A DNA stretch of 6,083 bases, from NCBI GenBank assembly GCA_937139435.1, contig CAKZPX010000041.1, positions 1-6,083 on the forward strand, in the 5' to 3' direction. Shown piece after piece: positions 1 through 6,083 of this stretch. The notes below the pieces were generated by a model, which saw only the letters and a list, made by a program, of their open reading frames with translations, had not been told where the DNA came from and did not search any database. Position numbers and translations under genes: made by a program. The number at the start of each line of letters is the position of its first letter. The first letter of the stretch is position 1. This DNA comes from an uncultured bacterium (GTDB lineage Bacteria > Hydrothermota > Tepidihabitantia > Tepidihabitantales > Tepidihabitantaceae).

Positions 1-1
1 T

Positions 2-2221
2 TATGTTGTAGGGGTGACAGACAGCAGTGGCCATGTCGGTCTTGAGATTAATCCCAGAAATATTGGGTTTATGAATGTGGTTGTTACCGGAAGAAACATT
101 CTACCTTTTGAGGGCAGGAGTCGGGTGATAGTGCTTGGTGCTCCTTATATGGTTGTTGCCGGAGCGAATATTGATGATTACTCAGGAAACATGGATGGGG
201 TTCTTAACCCCGGCGAAAGGGCACGGATATTTTTCAGTCTGAAAAACGTTGGTGATGTATCTGCAACCGGGGTAAATGGTATTTTACGACTAAACTCACC
301 TTATGTGTTAGTCTTTGATAGCACTGCCCGTTACGGAACTGTTGAACCGGAAAGCATTAGATTGGGTGATAGTTTTGAAATCTTCGTTGACAGCTGTCTT
401 GACGATGAGGTTACTATTATGGGAGAGTTATTGATTTACGATGCGAACGGAGATACATGGAACCGAACAATCAACCTGACGGTTCGGACTGGAAAGATTC
501 ATTTTCACAGTGTGGTGTTTTTTGATATGCCTCCTGGTGGTAATGGTAATGGACGGTTGGACAGGTTGGAAAGTGGCAGGCTGGCGGTAGCGGTGAGAAA
601 CGAAGGGGGCGGCGGATTGAACGACGTGGTATGTATTCTAAGTTGCGGGGATAGTAATGTTGTGGTGCTTGACTCGCTGGGATTTTATGGTCAGATTAGT
701 GCCGGGTCAATAAATAATGGTCTGTCCGACTGTTTTGCGATTTCTGCTGGACCAGGCTTGGTTAGTAATCAATCGGTTGGTTTTCATGTTGAAGTGCGGG
801 GTAGCGGTGGGACCTATCGCTATTCCGATACATTCAGTTTTACCATTCTGATCGAAGGCGGTGGTACTAACGAGCCAACCGGACCGGACCAGTATGGTTA
901 CTGGTGCTATGATGATACCGATACCGCTTCCGGTAGGGCACCAGTTTATGAGTGGTTAGAACTTGCCCCCCCTGGACCAGGAGAGGTGATTCCGGTTGTA
1001 TCGGATTCAGATGCGGCAACAATTACTTTGCGATTGCCTTTTCCCTTCTGTTTTTATGGACGAACCGACACCCTGATTTCGGTCTGTTCTAATGGGTTTC
1101 TGACGCTCGGTTATACTAATTACCGCTGGGGAAGGAATTATCCAATAACGGATACCGCTGGTCCACCAATGATGATTGCTCCATTCTGGGATGATTTAAA
1201 TCCAGATGAAAACCGCAATGGCTATGGTACCGCATATCAATTTTACGATACAGTGGCGCACCGCTGGGTCTGTGAATTTAAGGATTTTGCCCATTATAAT
1301 CAACCGAATATCCGTGAGAGCTTTCAGGTTGTGCTCTGTGATCCGGATTATTATCCAACTCCAACCGGTGATGGAGAAATTGTTTTTTATTATCAACGTG
1401 TTTCGTTGAATTCCGAATGTACTGTCGGGATTGAGGATGAGACCGAGACGGTCGGGATTCAGTATTTATATAACAATGTTTATCCTCCTACTGCCGCTTA
1501 TCTACAACGAGAAAGGGCAATTAAGTTTACTACATGTCCACCCACAGGTGTTATTTCGCCCTGGTTGCTATGCACCGATCTCAGAGTAGAGGATACACTG
1601 GAAGGGAATGGTAATGGCTTTTACGAACCGGGTGAACGGGTTGGGATAACTGTTTTTCTTCAAAACCGCGGTAGTTACGAGGCGCGGAATGCGATTGCGG
1701 TTTTACGTTCTTTAGATGGAGATGCTTTTGTTACCGAGTCAATTGCGCATTTTGGTTTAATACCTGTCGGTGGCATTAGCGGCAATCTGGTAAATCCATT
1801 TCGGTGTGAAATTGCACCCAACCCGACGGATTCAATTCTTGATTTTCTCTTATTGATTCAAGCAGAGGAGTATGTTACAACGGCATTTTTTTCTCTGGGA
1901 ATTTCTGGATTATCCGGGATATCACAAGGGGAAGAATTTTCTAATCTTACAACCGGAATAAACGAGGTTAAGCCCAATCCTCTCCGTTTGAGAACCATTA
2001 TTTCATACAGTCTTGCTCAGCAGGCACTAATTGATTTGGCGGTTTTTGACGTTCTGGGTAGAAGGATACAAACGCTTGTCCGAGGTTTTAAACCTGCGGG
2101 TCGGTATCAGGTGCATTTTTCTACCGCGGGGCTGGCGCAAGGAGTTTATTTCTGCCGCCTTCTGGTTCAGGAAGATGGAAAAAGTGAGAAATTCACAAAA
2201 AAGTTGCAGGTCGTTCGTTAA
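2..2221 (+). CDS. Large secreted multi-domain protein with C-terminal T9SS-like sorting domain (5' truncated)
   Basis: The reading frame is open to the window edge, so the GTG at 14 is internal and the true start lies upstream. In numbering from that GTG (735 residues), about 10-45 look like the end of an Ig-like domain (motif GRNILPFEG) of the type that follows C25 (gingipain-like) peptidases. Two Ig/CARDB-like modules follow, each opening with a Gly/Asn/Asp-rich turn (60-68 NMDGVLNPGE-like; about 176-187 GNGNGRLDRLE). Residues 290-508 form a domain starting PDQYGYWCYDDTD, with SNGFLTLG, APFWDDLNP and a closing AIKFTT; it resembles the nidogen-like domain common in such proteins. A third module begins near 530 (GNGNGFYEPGE). 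Residues 649-735 match the T9SS type A/FlgD-Ig-like tail: KPNP, VFDVLGRRI, AGRYQVHF, GVYFCRL and a basic KKLQVVR end. The likely role is an extracellular or surface-anchored protein, possibly a peptidase. No catalytic residues are visible, so the activity is inference. Confidence 0.88.
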   Translation, partial: YVVGVTDSSGHVGLEINPRNIGFMNVVVTGRNILPFEGRSRVIVLGAPYMVVAGANIDDYSGNMDGVLNPGERARIFFSLKNVGDVSATGVNGILRLNSPYVLVFDSTARYGTVEPESIRLGDSFEIFVDSCLDDEVTIMGELLIYDANGDTWNRTINLTVRTGKIHFHSVVFFDMPPGGNGNGRLDRLESGRLAVAVRNEGGGGLNDVVCILSCGDSNVVVLDSLGFYGQISAGSINNGLSDCFAISAGPGLVSNQSVGFHVEVRGSGGTYRYSDTFSFTILIEGGGTNEPTGPDQYGYWCYDDTDTASGRAPVYEWLELAPPGPGEVIPVVSDSDAATITLRLPFPFCFYGRTDTLISVCSNGFLTLGYTNYRWGRNYPITDTAGPPMMIAPFWDDLNPDENRNGYGTAYQFYDTVAHRWVCEFKDFAHYNQPNIRESFQVVLCDPDYYPTPTGDGEIVFYYQRVSLNSECTVGIEDETETVGIQYLYNNVYPPTAAYLQRERAIKFTTCPPTGVISPWLLCTDLRVEDTLEGNGNGFYEPGERVGITVFLQNRGSYEARNAIAVLRSLDGDAFVTESIAHFGLIPVGGISGNLVNPFRCEIAPNPTDSILDFLLLIQAEEYVTTAFFSLGISGLSGISQGEEFSNLTTGINEVKPNPLRLRTIISYSLAQQALIDLAVFDVLGRRIQTLVRGFKPAGRYQVHFSTAGLAQGVYFCRLLVQEDGKSEKFTKKLQVVR

Positions 2222-2229
2222 AATTTTAT

Positions 2230-2235
2230 AAGGAG
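2230..2235 (+). promoter_or_regulatory. Ribosome binding site of the PKD lipoprotein gene
   Basis: AAGGAG lies 7 bases before the ATG at 2243, a near-ideal Shine-Dalgarno match and spacing. It fixes the start of the downstream gene. It sits in the 21-base gap after the preceding stop codon, which suggests both genes share one transcript. Confidence 0.8.
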
Positions 2236-2242
2236 ATGCAGG

Positions 2243-2647
2243 ATGAGAACTTCAAATCGCGGAAAACGTTTCTTTCATCTAACACCAGTTAGTGAATTAC
2301 TTCTTCTTTTTATTATTCTTTTGCTGACCGCCTGTTCTGCAAATTTACCTCCTGAGAAACCGATGATATTTAGCCGCCGCGACAGTGCTGCTGTAGGTGA
2401 TACAATCTTAATCGGTATATACTGTGTTGATCCGGAAGATCAGCTGGTTACCTATTATATTGAGTGGGGTGATACAAGCAAGCCGGCGTGGTCGTATTTC
2501 TTTCCCAGTGGTGAAACGATTAATAGAACCCATATTTACACTGAGCCTGGAAGTTATGGTATCCGGGTAAAGGCAAAAGATATTGACCGGGCGGAGTCAG
2601 AGTGGTCTGAACCGTTCAATATGCGGATACTTCCCCGTTCTCAGTGA
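2243..2647 (+). CDS. Small lipoprotein with one PKD-like domain
   Basis: This 134-residue protein has a basic N-terminus (RTSNRGKR), a hydrophobic stretch at about 19-28 and a lipobox LLTAC with the lipidated cysteine at residue 31, so it is predicted to be a membrane-anchored lipoprotein. The mature part begins with a Pro-rich linker (NLPPEKP, 34-40). A PKD-like beta-sandwich follows: an AVGDTI strand (50-55), VDPEDQ (62-67), the family's WGDT turn at 75-78, and HIYTEPGSYGIRVKAKD at 97-113, the typical H-x-Y-x-x-x-G-x-Y-x-V-x-V-x-A-x-D signature with substitutions. The protein ends just after this single domain, so nothing catalytic is present. Start choice is supported by AAGGAG at 2230-2235. 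It follows the large secreted protein by 21 bases and may be co-expressed with it. Binding to protein or carbohydrate at the cell surface is a guess from the fold only. Confidence 0.85.
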   Translation: MRTSNRGKRFFHLTPVSELLLLFIILLLTACSANLPPEKPMIFSRRDSAAVGDTILIGIYCVDPEDQLVTYYIEWGDTSKPAWSYFFPSGETINRTHIYTEPGSYGIRVKAKDIDRAESEWSEPFNMRILPRSQ

Positions 2648-2670
2648 CCCAAATCTTGATTTCCGAACAG

Positions 2671-2721
2671 GGGTAGGGGACAACACCGGGATGACCCGGG
2701 GAATAGTGGACACACCTACCC
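2671..2721. repeat. G+C-rich nested palindrome in the convergent spacer
   Basis: The outer arms GGGTAGG (2671-2677) and CCTACCC (2715-2721) are perfectly complementary over 7 bases. They enclose an inner hairpin, CCGGG (2686-2690), loop ATGA, CCCGG (2695-2699). The segment is G+C-rich against A+T-rich DNA on its right side. It could be part of a transcription terminator or a remnant of a REP/MITE-like palindromic element. The GGGGAC and GTGGACAC words inside it resemble termini of REP-associated elements from memory only. No second copy is seen in this window. Confidence 0.45.
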
Positions 2722-2744
2722 GATATTTTGTTAATATCTTTTTT
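2722..2744 (+). terminator. Possible rho-independent terminator after the lipoprotein gene
   Basis: GATATT (2722-2727) and AATATC (2733-2738) form a 6-bp stem with a 5-base loop, followed directly by TTTTTT (2739-2744). The stem is A+T-rich and weak alone, but it abuts the G+C-rich palindrome at 2671-2721, which may stabilise it. Position 75 bases after the lipoprotein stop fits termination of the + strand unit. Read on the - strand there is no U tract after the hairpin, so it would not serve the rlmN side. Confidence 0.5.
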
Positions 2745-2798
2745 AACTCTTTGAAATTATGATGGTTAGTTTACTTTAAAGTGTTTCAGATGTTAATT

Positions 2799-3851
2799 TT
2801 ATCCGATCTGGGGCTCTAATTTATTATGACGAACTGCTGTCACGGCGGCGAGCTGACCGCACCCGGCTAAAACCTTTGCGCCCTTGCTTTTGCGGATTGT
2901 AACCGCTGGTAGAAGGGGATACAGGGCAAGGGCAAATTTTTGTACCGCCTGTGGTGATGGGGATTTAAATGGTGAACCCGGGAATGGGTTGAATGGTATG
3001 AGGTTAATTTTGCAGGGGATATTCTTCAGCAGACTGGAGAGACGCAGAACATCTTCGGGTAAGTTATTTATGCGATCAATCAGGACATATTCAAATGTAA
3101 CACGTCGTCGGGTTAACCGATGATATTCTTTTACTGCTTTCAGAACCTGTTTAATTGGGTATTGCCGGTTGATGGGCATGAGTTGGGAACGAATTTCATC
3201 GGTTGTGGCGTTAAGGGAAATGGCAAGTCGGATCTGGAGCGGGAATCGGGCTATTTGACGGATTCCTTGCGGTATGCCGGCGGTGGAGATTGTTATTCGT
3301 CGAGCGCCGATTTTCATTCCCCAGTCCGAGTTGATAACTCTTACCGCTTCCAGTGTTTGAGATAAGTTCAAAAATGGCTCGCCCATGCCCATAAAAACGA
3401 TGTTGGTTGGTTTTATGCCCGTAGCCCTGGTTATTCCCTGAATTTGTTCAACAATTTCAAACCACTGCAGGTTGCGTATAAAACCGAGTTGACCGGTAGC
3501 GCAGATGCGACAGCCAACCGGACAGCCTACCTGAGTGGATACACATATAGTTCGACGATCTTCATCCAGAATGAAGACCGATTCAATGAGATTGTTATCG
3601 TGGAGGCGGAAGGTGATTTTGATCGCTCCATCGGAACTGGAGCAGGTGCGCACCGGAATGAGATGGCTGATGATAAAATCCCGGGCGAGGTGCTGCCGAA
3701 ATGTTTTGTTTAAATTGGTCATTTCAGCAAAAGAATTGACGTCTTTCTGCCACAACCACAGAAAAACCTGGCGGGCCCGATAAGGTTCCCAGCCGCGTTG
3801 TTCTCCCATTCGGGCGAGTTGCTTAAAAGTAAGGCTTTTGATATCGGTCAT
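2799..3851 (-). CDS. rlmN: 23S rRNA (adenine2503-C2)/tRNA (adenine37-C2) methyltransferase RlmN
   Basis: This is a radical-SAM enzyme that places a methyl group on C2 of A2503 in 23S rRNA, and in many bacteria of A37 in tRNAs, using two SAM molecules and a methyl-cysteine intermediate. The N-terminal RlmN domain spans about residues 1-85. The core has the [4Fe-4S] ligands C110, C114 and C117 in GCPVGCRICATG, C103 seven residues before as in the E. coli resolving cysteine (C118), GMGEP at 155-159, and ITISTAGI. INLIPFNPFPGSPF comes late in the protein. The methyl-carrying cysteine corresponds to C331 in AGCGQLA. At 350 residues it is slightly shorter than the E. coli enzyme. The N-terminal domain and the sequence context favour RlmN over the resistance enzyme Cfr. 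The start lies 2 bases after the rodA stop with only a weak GGA as ribosome site, suggesting translational coupling. One oddity is Ile116, where the family usually has Phe (CxxxCxFC). Confidence 0.96.
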   Translation of the reverse strand: MTDIKSLTFKQLARMGEQRGWEPYRARQVFLWLWQKDVNSFAEMTNLNKTFRQHLARDFIISHLIPVRTCSSSDGAIKITFRLHDNNLIESVFILDEDRRTICVSTQVGCPVGCRICATGQLGFIRNLQWFEIVEQIQGITRATGIKPTNIVFMGMGEPFLNLSQTLEAVRVINSDWGMKIGARRITISTAGIPQGIRQIARFPLQIRLAISLNATTDEIRSQLMPINRQYPIKQVLKAVKEYHRLTRRRVTFEYVLIDRINNLPEDVLRLSSLLKNIPCKINLIPFNPFPGSPFKSPSPQAVQKFALALYPLLPAVTIRKSKGAKVLAGCGQLAAVTAVRHNKLEPQIG

Positions 3852-3853
3852 AG

Positions 3854-5044
3854 TTATTCCGGGCGGGAATAGATGTTAAGAACCAGTCCGATCATCGCGC
3901 AGCAGGTTACGAGAGAAGACCCGCCATAGCTGATAAAAGGCAGGGTGATACCGGTTACTGGTAATAGTCCTAGGAGCATACCGATATTGACAAAAGTCTG
4001 ATAGCCAAGTATCGTGGCGAAGCCAACAGCAATAAGAGCACCGTTTTGATCGCGACTGTTGTAGGCGGCAATGAGGATGCGGCGTAAAAGTATGACGATG
4101 ATTATGAGAAGGATAAGTGACCCCAGAAGACCGGTTTCTTCCGCGATTGCTGAAAAGATAAAGTCGGTGTGGTGATTGGGGAGGAAGCCAAGCCGTTTCT
4201 GTGTCCCCTGGAGAAAACCTTTGCCCAGGATTCTGCCGGAACCAATGGCAATTTGCGACTGGATGATATTCCAGCCCATTCCATGGGGGTCAAGCCAGGG
4301 AGCGAAAAAATTTAGCAAACGTGCCCGCTGGTAATCTTTGAGCATTGACAGAACTATTGGTGAAAGAAGTCCGAAGAAAGAACTGGTGGCAAGGGTGGTG
4401 ATGGCACGGAAAAGACGCATTCGGATGAACACAATTACTCCCAGAGTGATAAAGAAAGGTATCCAGAGGTAAAGCGAAAATCCGGCCGCGAATGAGAGGA
4501 ATGGCAAAAAGATGACGAGAATGTGAAGCGGACGAAATCCCTGCCAGTATAGAAGGGTGGCGAATGGTGGAATGAAGCATAGAGCGGTGCTTAAGTCCGG
4601 CTCCACAACAATAAGGAGAAATGGAATGAGGATGATTAACGCCGGTCCAACGAGGGTTGTAAAGTTGGGTTGGGGTTCTTTCTTATAACTGAGATATTTT
4701 GCGAGCATTAGAATAGTGGTGATTTTGGCAACCTCCGATGGCTGGAAGGCAAACGAACCCAGCTGAAACCAGCGCCTGGCACCTGGTCCGGTGCCAAGAA
4801 ATAGAACTGCAAGAAGCAAAAGCAGCGTCAGGAAATAAAGTGGCTCGGTGAGACCGTAGATGAGCCGACGGGGGATGAAAAAGAGTGCGAGCATGGCGGC
4901 GATACCTACGGGAAGGAAAATTAGCTGACGGAAAAGGTAACGACTTCCAGCCGTGGAGTATATTGCCAGAAGGCCGACAACGATTAGAAGCAAAGTGCAG
5001 GAGAGCAGCACCAGGTCAAACCTGTTAGTGCGATTTGTTGTCAT
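3854..5044 (-). CDS. rodA: RodA, SEDS-family peptidoglycan glycosyltransferase
   Basis: This integral membrane enzyme polymerises lipid II into glycan strands during rod elongation, working with PBP2. The 396-residue sequence is mostly hydrophobic, with about ten membrane segments beginning at residues 10-32. Family motifs are ARRWFQLGSFAFQPSE (89-104), EPDLSTA (148-154), KDYQRAR (236-242), WLDP (250-253), QSQIAIGSGR (262-271), PNHHTDFIFSAIAEE (289-303) and, near the C-terminus, GLLPVTGITLPFISYGGSS. Asp252 matches the catalytic Asp of characterised RodA proteins (T. thermophilus D255, E. coli D262). The HTDFIF motif and the neighbouring PBP2 gene favour RodA over the division paralogue FtsW. 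The ATG lies inside the end of the PBP2 gene (20-base overlap, different frame) with no clear Shine-Dalgarno, which points to coupled translation and balanced amounts of the two partners. Confidence 0.97.
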   Translation of the reverse strand: MTTNRTNRFDLVLLSCTLLLIVVGLLAIYSTAGSRYLFRQLIFLPVGIAAMLALFFIPRRLIYGLTEPLYFLTLLLLLAVLFLGTGPGARRWFQLGSFAFQPSEVAKITTILMLAKYLSYKKEPQPNFTTLVGPALIILIPFLLIVVEPDLSTALCFIPPFATLLYWQGFRPLHILVIFLPFLSFAAGFSLYLWIPFFITLGVIVFIRMRLFRAITTLATSSFFGLLSPIVLSMLKDYQRARLLNFFAPWLDPHGMGWNIIQSQIAIGSGRILGKGFLQGTQKRLGFLPNHHTDFIFSAIAEETGLLGSLILLIIIVILLRRILIAAYNSRDQNGALIAVGFATILGYQTFVNIGMLLGLLPVTGITLPFISYGGSSLVTCCAMIGLVLNIYSRPE

Positions 5045-6083
5045 AGCTGAAATAGGCGCGAATTAATTCCCGGACAATGGGAGCAGCGATAGCGCCACCA
5101 TGACCAGCATTTTCTATGATAACGGTAAATACTACCTCCGGCGCTTCTGCTGGGGCATAACCGACAAACCAGGCATGGTCAGGACGCGGTGGATTTTGTG
5201 CAGTGCCAGTTTTACCAGCAATAGTGATTTCTTCCAACCGGGCAGTATAACCAGTACCGTATTCAACGACACGGGTTAGTGCCTTTTTAATCTGTTCCAG
5301 GTGCATATTGTTTGTCGGGATATTAACCCGGCGCAATCGAATGGTATCAATTACTATCCCGGCAGATTCTACCCGGGCAACGACGAACGGTCGATAACAA
5401 AAGCCGTTATTGGCAATAGCAGCGTAAAGAGTGGCAAGCTGGATAGGAGTAACAAGAATTTCTCCCTGACCGATAGCGAAGTTAAGTAATGTTCCTCTGG
5501 TCCATTTTCCCTGACCGTAGCGACGATTCAAAAATTCTCGTGATGGTATGTTACCAGAGATTTCTCCGGGAATGTCAATGCCGGTCGGTTGTCCCAATCC
5601 CCAGCGACGGCAGAATGCTGTTAGACTGTCAAGATTAAAACGCATTCCCAGTTGGTAAAAGTAGACATTACATGAATTTTCAATCGCTTGGGTTAGATTG
5701 ACATTGCCATGAACTGACCAGCATTTGAAGGTACGGTTGCCATAACGCAGGGAGCCGGTACAGGGGTTGAGCGTGGTGGCAGATGTTACCAGCCCATAAT
5801 TTAATGCCGAAAGGGCGACAAGGGGTTTAAATGTACTACCCGGTGGGTAACCCGATGAGATGACACGGTTGAAGAATGGTTTGGATGGGTTGGTAATCAG
5901 CGCATTCCAGAGTTGCTTTTCCACTGGACCGAGAAATATATTGGGGTCAAATTGTGGACGGGAGAGAAAACAGAGCACGGCGCCGGTTTTGACCGATATA
6001 CCAACTACCGCTGCCCGTTCGTAAGGGCGGGTAAGTTCATACGCAAGCGTTTGGAGACGGTGGTCAATTGTAAGATAGATATC
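5025..6083 (-). CDS. mrdA: Penicillin-binding protein 2, elongasome transpeptidase (N-terminal part cut by window edge)
   Basis: This class B PBP crosslinks peptidoglycan in the periplasm and activates RodA. The frame stays open from the stop at 5025 to 6083 (352 codons). The GTG at 5978 is internal, because the 35 upstream codons encode conserved family sequence (DIYLTIDHRLQ, RAAVVGISVKTG). In fragment numbering the active-site motifs are all intact: SxxK as S83-T-F-K86 in PPGSTFKP, SxN as S137-C-N139, and KTG at 291-293 in AGKTGTAQ, followed by HAWFVGYAP. The membrane anchor and pedestal domain, roughly 230-250 residues in the family, lie beyond the window. C108, C121, H125 and C138 sit around the SxN region and could form a metal site. 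The C-terminus ends shortly after the GHGG segment with no extension. Its 3' end overlaps rodA by 20 bases; mreBCD commonly precede such a pair but cannot be seen here. Confidence 0.97.
   Translation of the reverse strand, partial: DIYLTIDHRLQTLAYELTRPYERAAVVGISVKTGAVLCFLSRPQFDPNIFLGPVEKQLWNALITNPSKPFFNRVISSGYPPGSTFKPLVALSALNYGLVTSATTLNPCTGSLRYGNRTFKCWSVHGNVNLTQAIENSCNVYFYQLGMRFNLDSLTAFCRRWGLGQPTGIDIPGEISGNIPSREFLNRRYGQGKWTRGTLLNFAIGQGEILVTPIQLATLYAAIANNGFCYRPFVVARVESAGIVIDTIRLRRVNIPTNNMHLEQIKKALTRVVEYGTGYTARLEEITIAGKTGTAQNPPRPDHAWFVGYAPAEAPEVVFTVIIENAGHGGAIAAPIVRELIRAYFSYDNKSH

Noticed and set aside
14..16. GTG at 14 as the start of the large secreted protein
   Set aside because: The frame is open upstream to the window edge, there is no ribosome binding site, and the sequence after it is mid-domain without a signal peptide.
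2773..2782. Perfect 10-base palindrome ACTTTAAAGT downstream of rlmN
   Set aside because: Considered as a terminator or operator, but there is no loop or T tract, and such A+T palindromes arise often by chance.
2787..2810. CAGAT/ATCTG inverted repeat spanning the rlmN stop as an rlmN terminator
   Set aside because: The stem is only 5 bp with a 14-base loop and no U tract follows on the - strand.
2884..3783. Several + strand reading frames opposite rlmN
   Set aside because: They are antisense to a conserved gene, have no ribosome binding sites and no recognisable protein features.
4102..4580. Two short - strand reading frames inside rodA
   Set aside because: They lie in other frames of a strongly supported conserved gene; their composition (Ser/His/Pro-rich) is typical of frame shadows and no motif is visible.
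5976..5978. GTG as the start of PBP2
   Set aside because: The codons upstream to 6083 encode conserved PBP2 sequence in the same frame, so this is an internal valine.

Overview
The window looks like a chromosomal fragment of a Gram-negative bacterium, probably an uncultured lineage of the FCB/candidate-phylum type (WOR-3/Stahlbacteria, Cloacimonadota or similar). That placement is inference from style: a large secreted multi-domain protein ending in a T9SS-like/FlgD-Ig-like C-terminal domain, a small lipoprotein with a PKD-like domain, a rod-shape operon, and moderate base composition. No rRNA or other phylogenetic marker is present to settle it.

Layout: two convergent blocks. The left block (+ strand, about 1-2647) holds the 3' part of a large surface or secreted protein whose beginning lies before the window. 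After 21 bases and a good ribosome binding site comes a 134-residue PKD-domain lipoprotein. Between the blocks (2648-2798) is a 151-base spacer with a G+C-rich nested palindrome followed by an A+T-rich hairpin and a T6 run, which probably ends the left block.

The right block (- strand, 6083 down to 2799) is a tightly packed set: PBP2 (mrdA, cut by the window edge, only its transpeptidase part visible), rodA, and rlmN. mrdA overlaps rodA by 20 bases, and rodA and rlmN are 2 bases apart, so the three are very probably co-transcribed and translationally coupled. PBP2 and RodA form the peptidoglycan synthase core of the elongasome: RodA polymerises lipid II and PBP2 crosslinks the glycan. RlmN is a radical-SAM methyltransferase of 23S rRNA and tRNA and is functionally unrelated to wall synthesis.

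I found no RNA gene, CRISPR array, transposase or defence system. The core genes are ordinary. The points most worth a second look are the modular architecture of the secreted protein, a Cys/Cys/His/Cys arrangement in PBP2 that suggests a metal site, the placement of rlmN directly behind rodA, and the palindromic element in the spacer.
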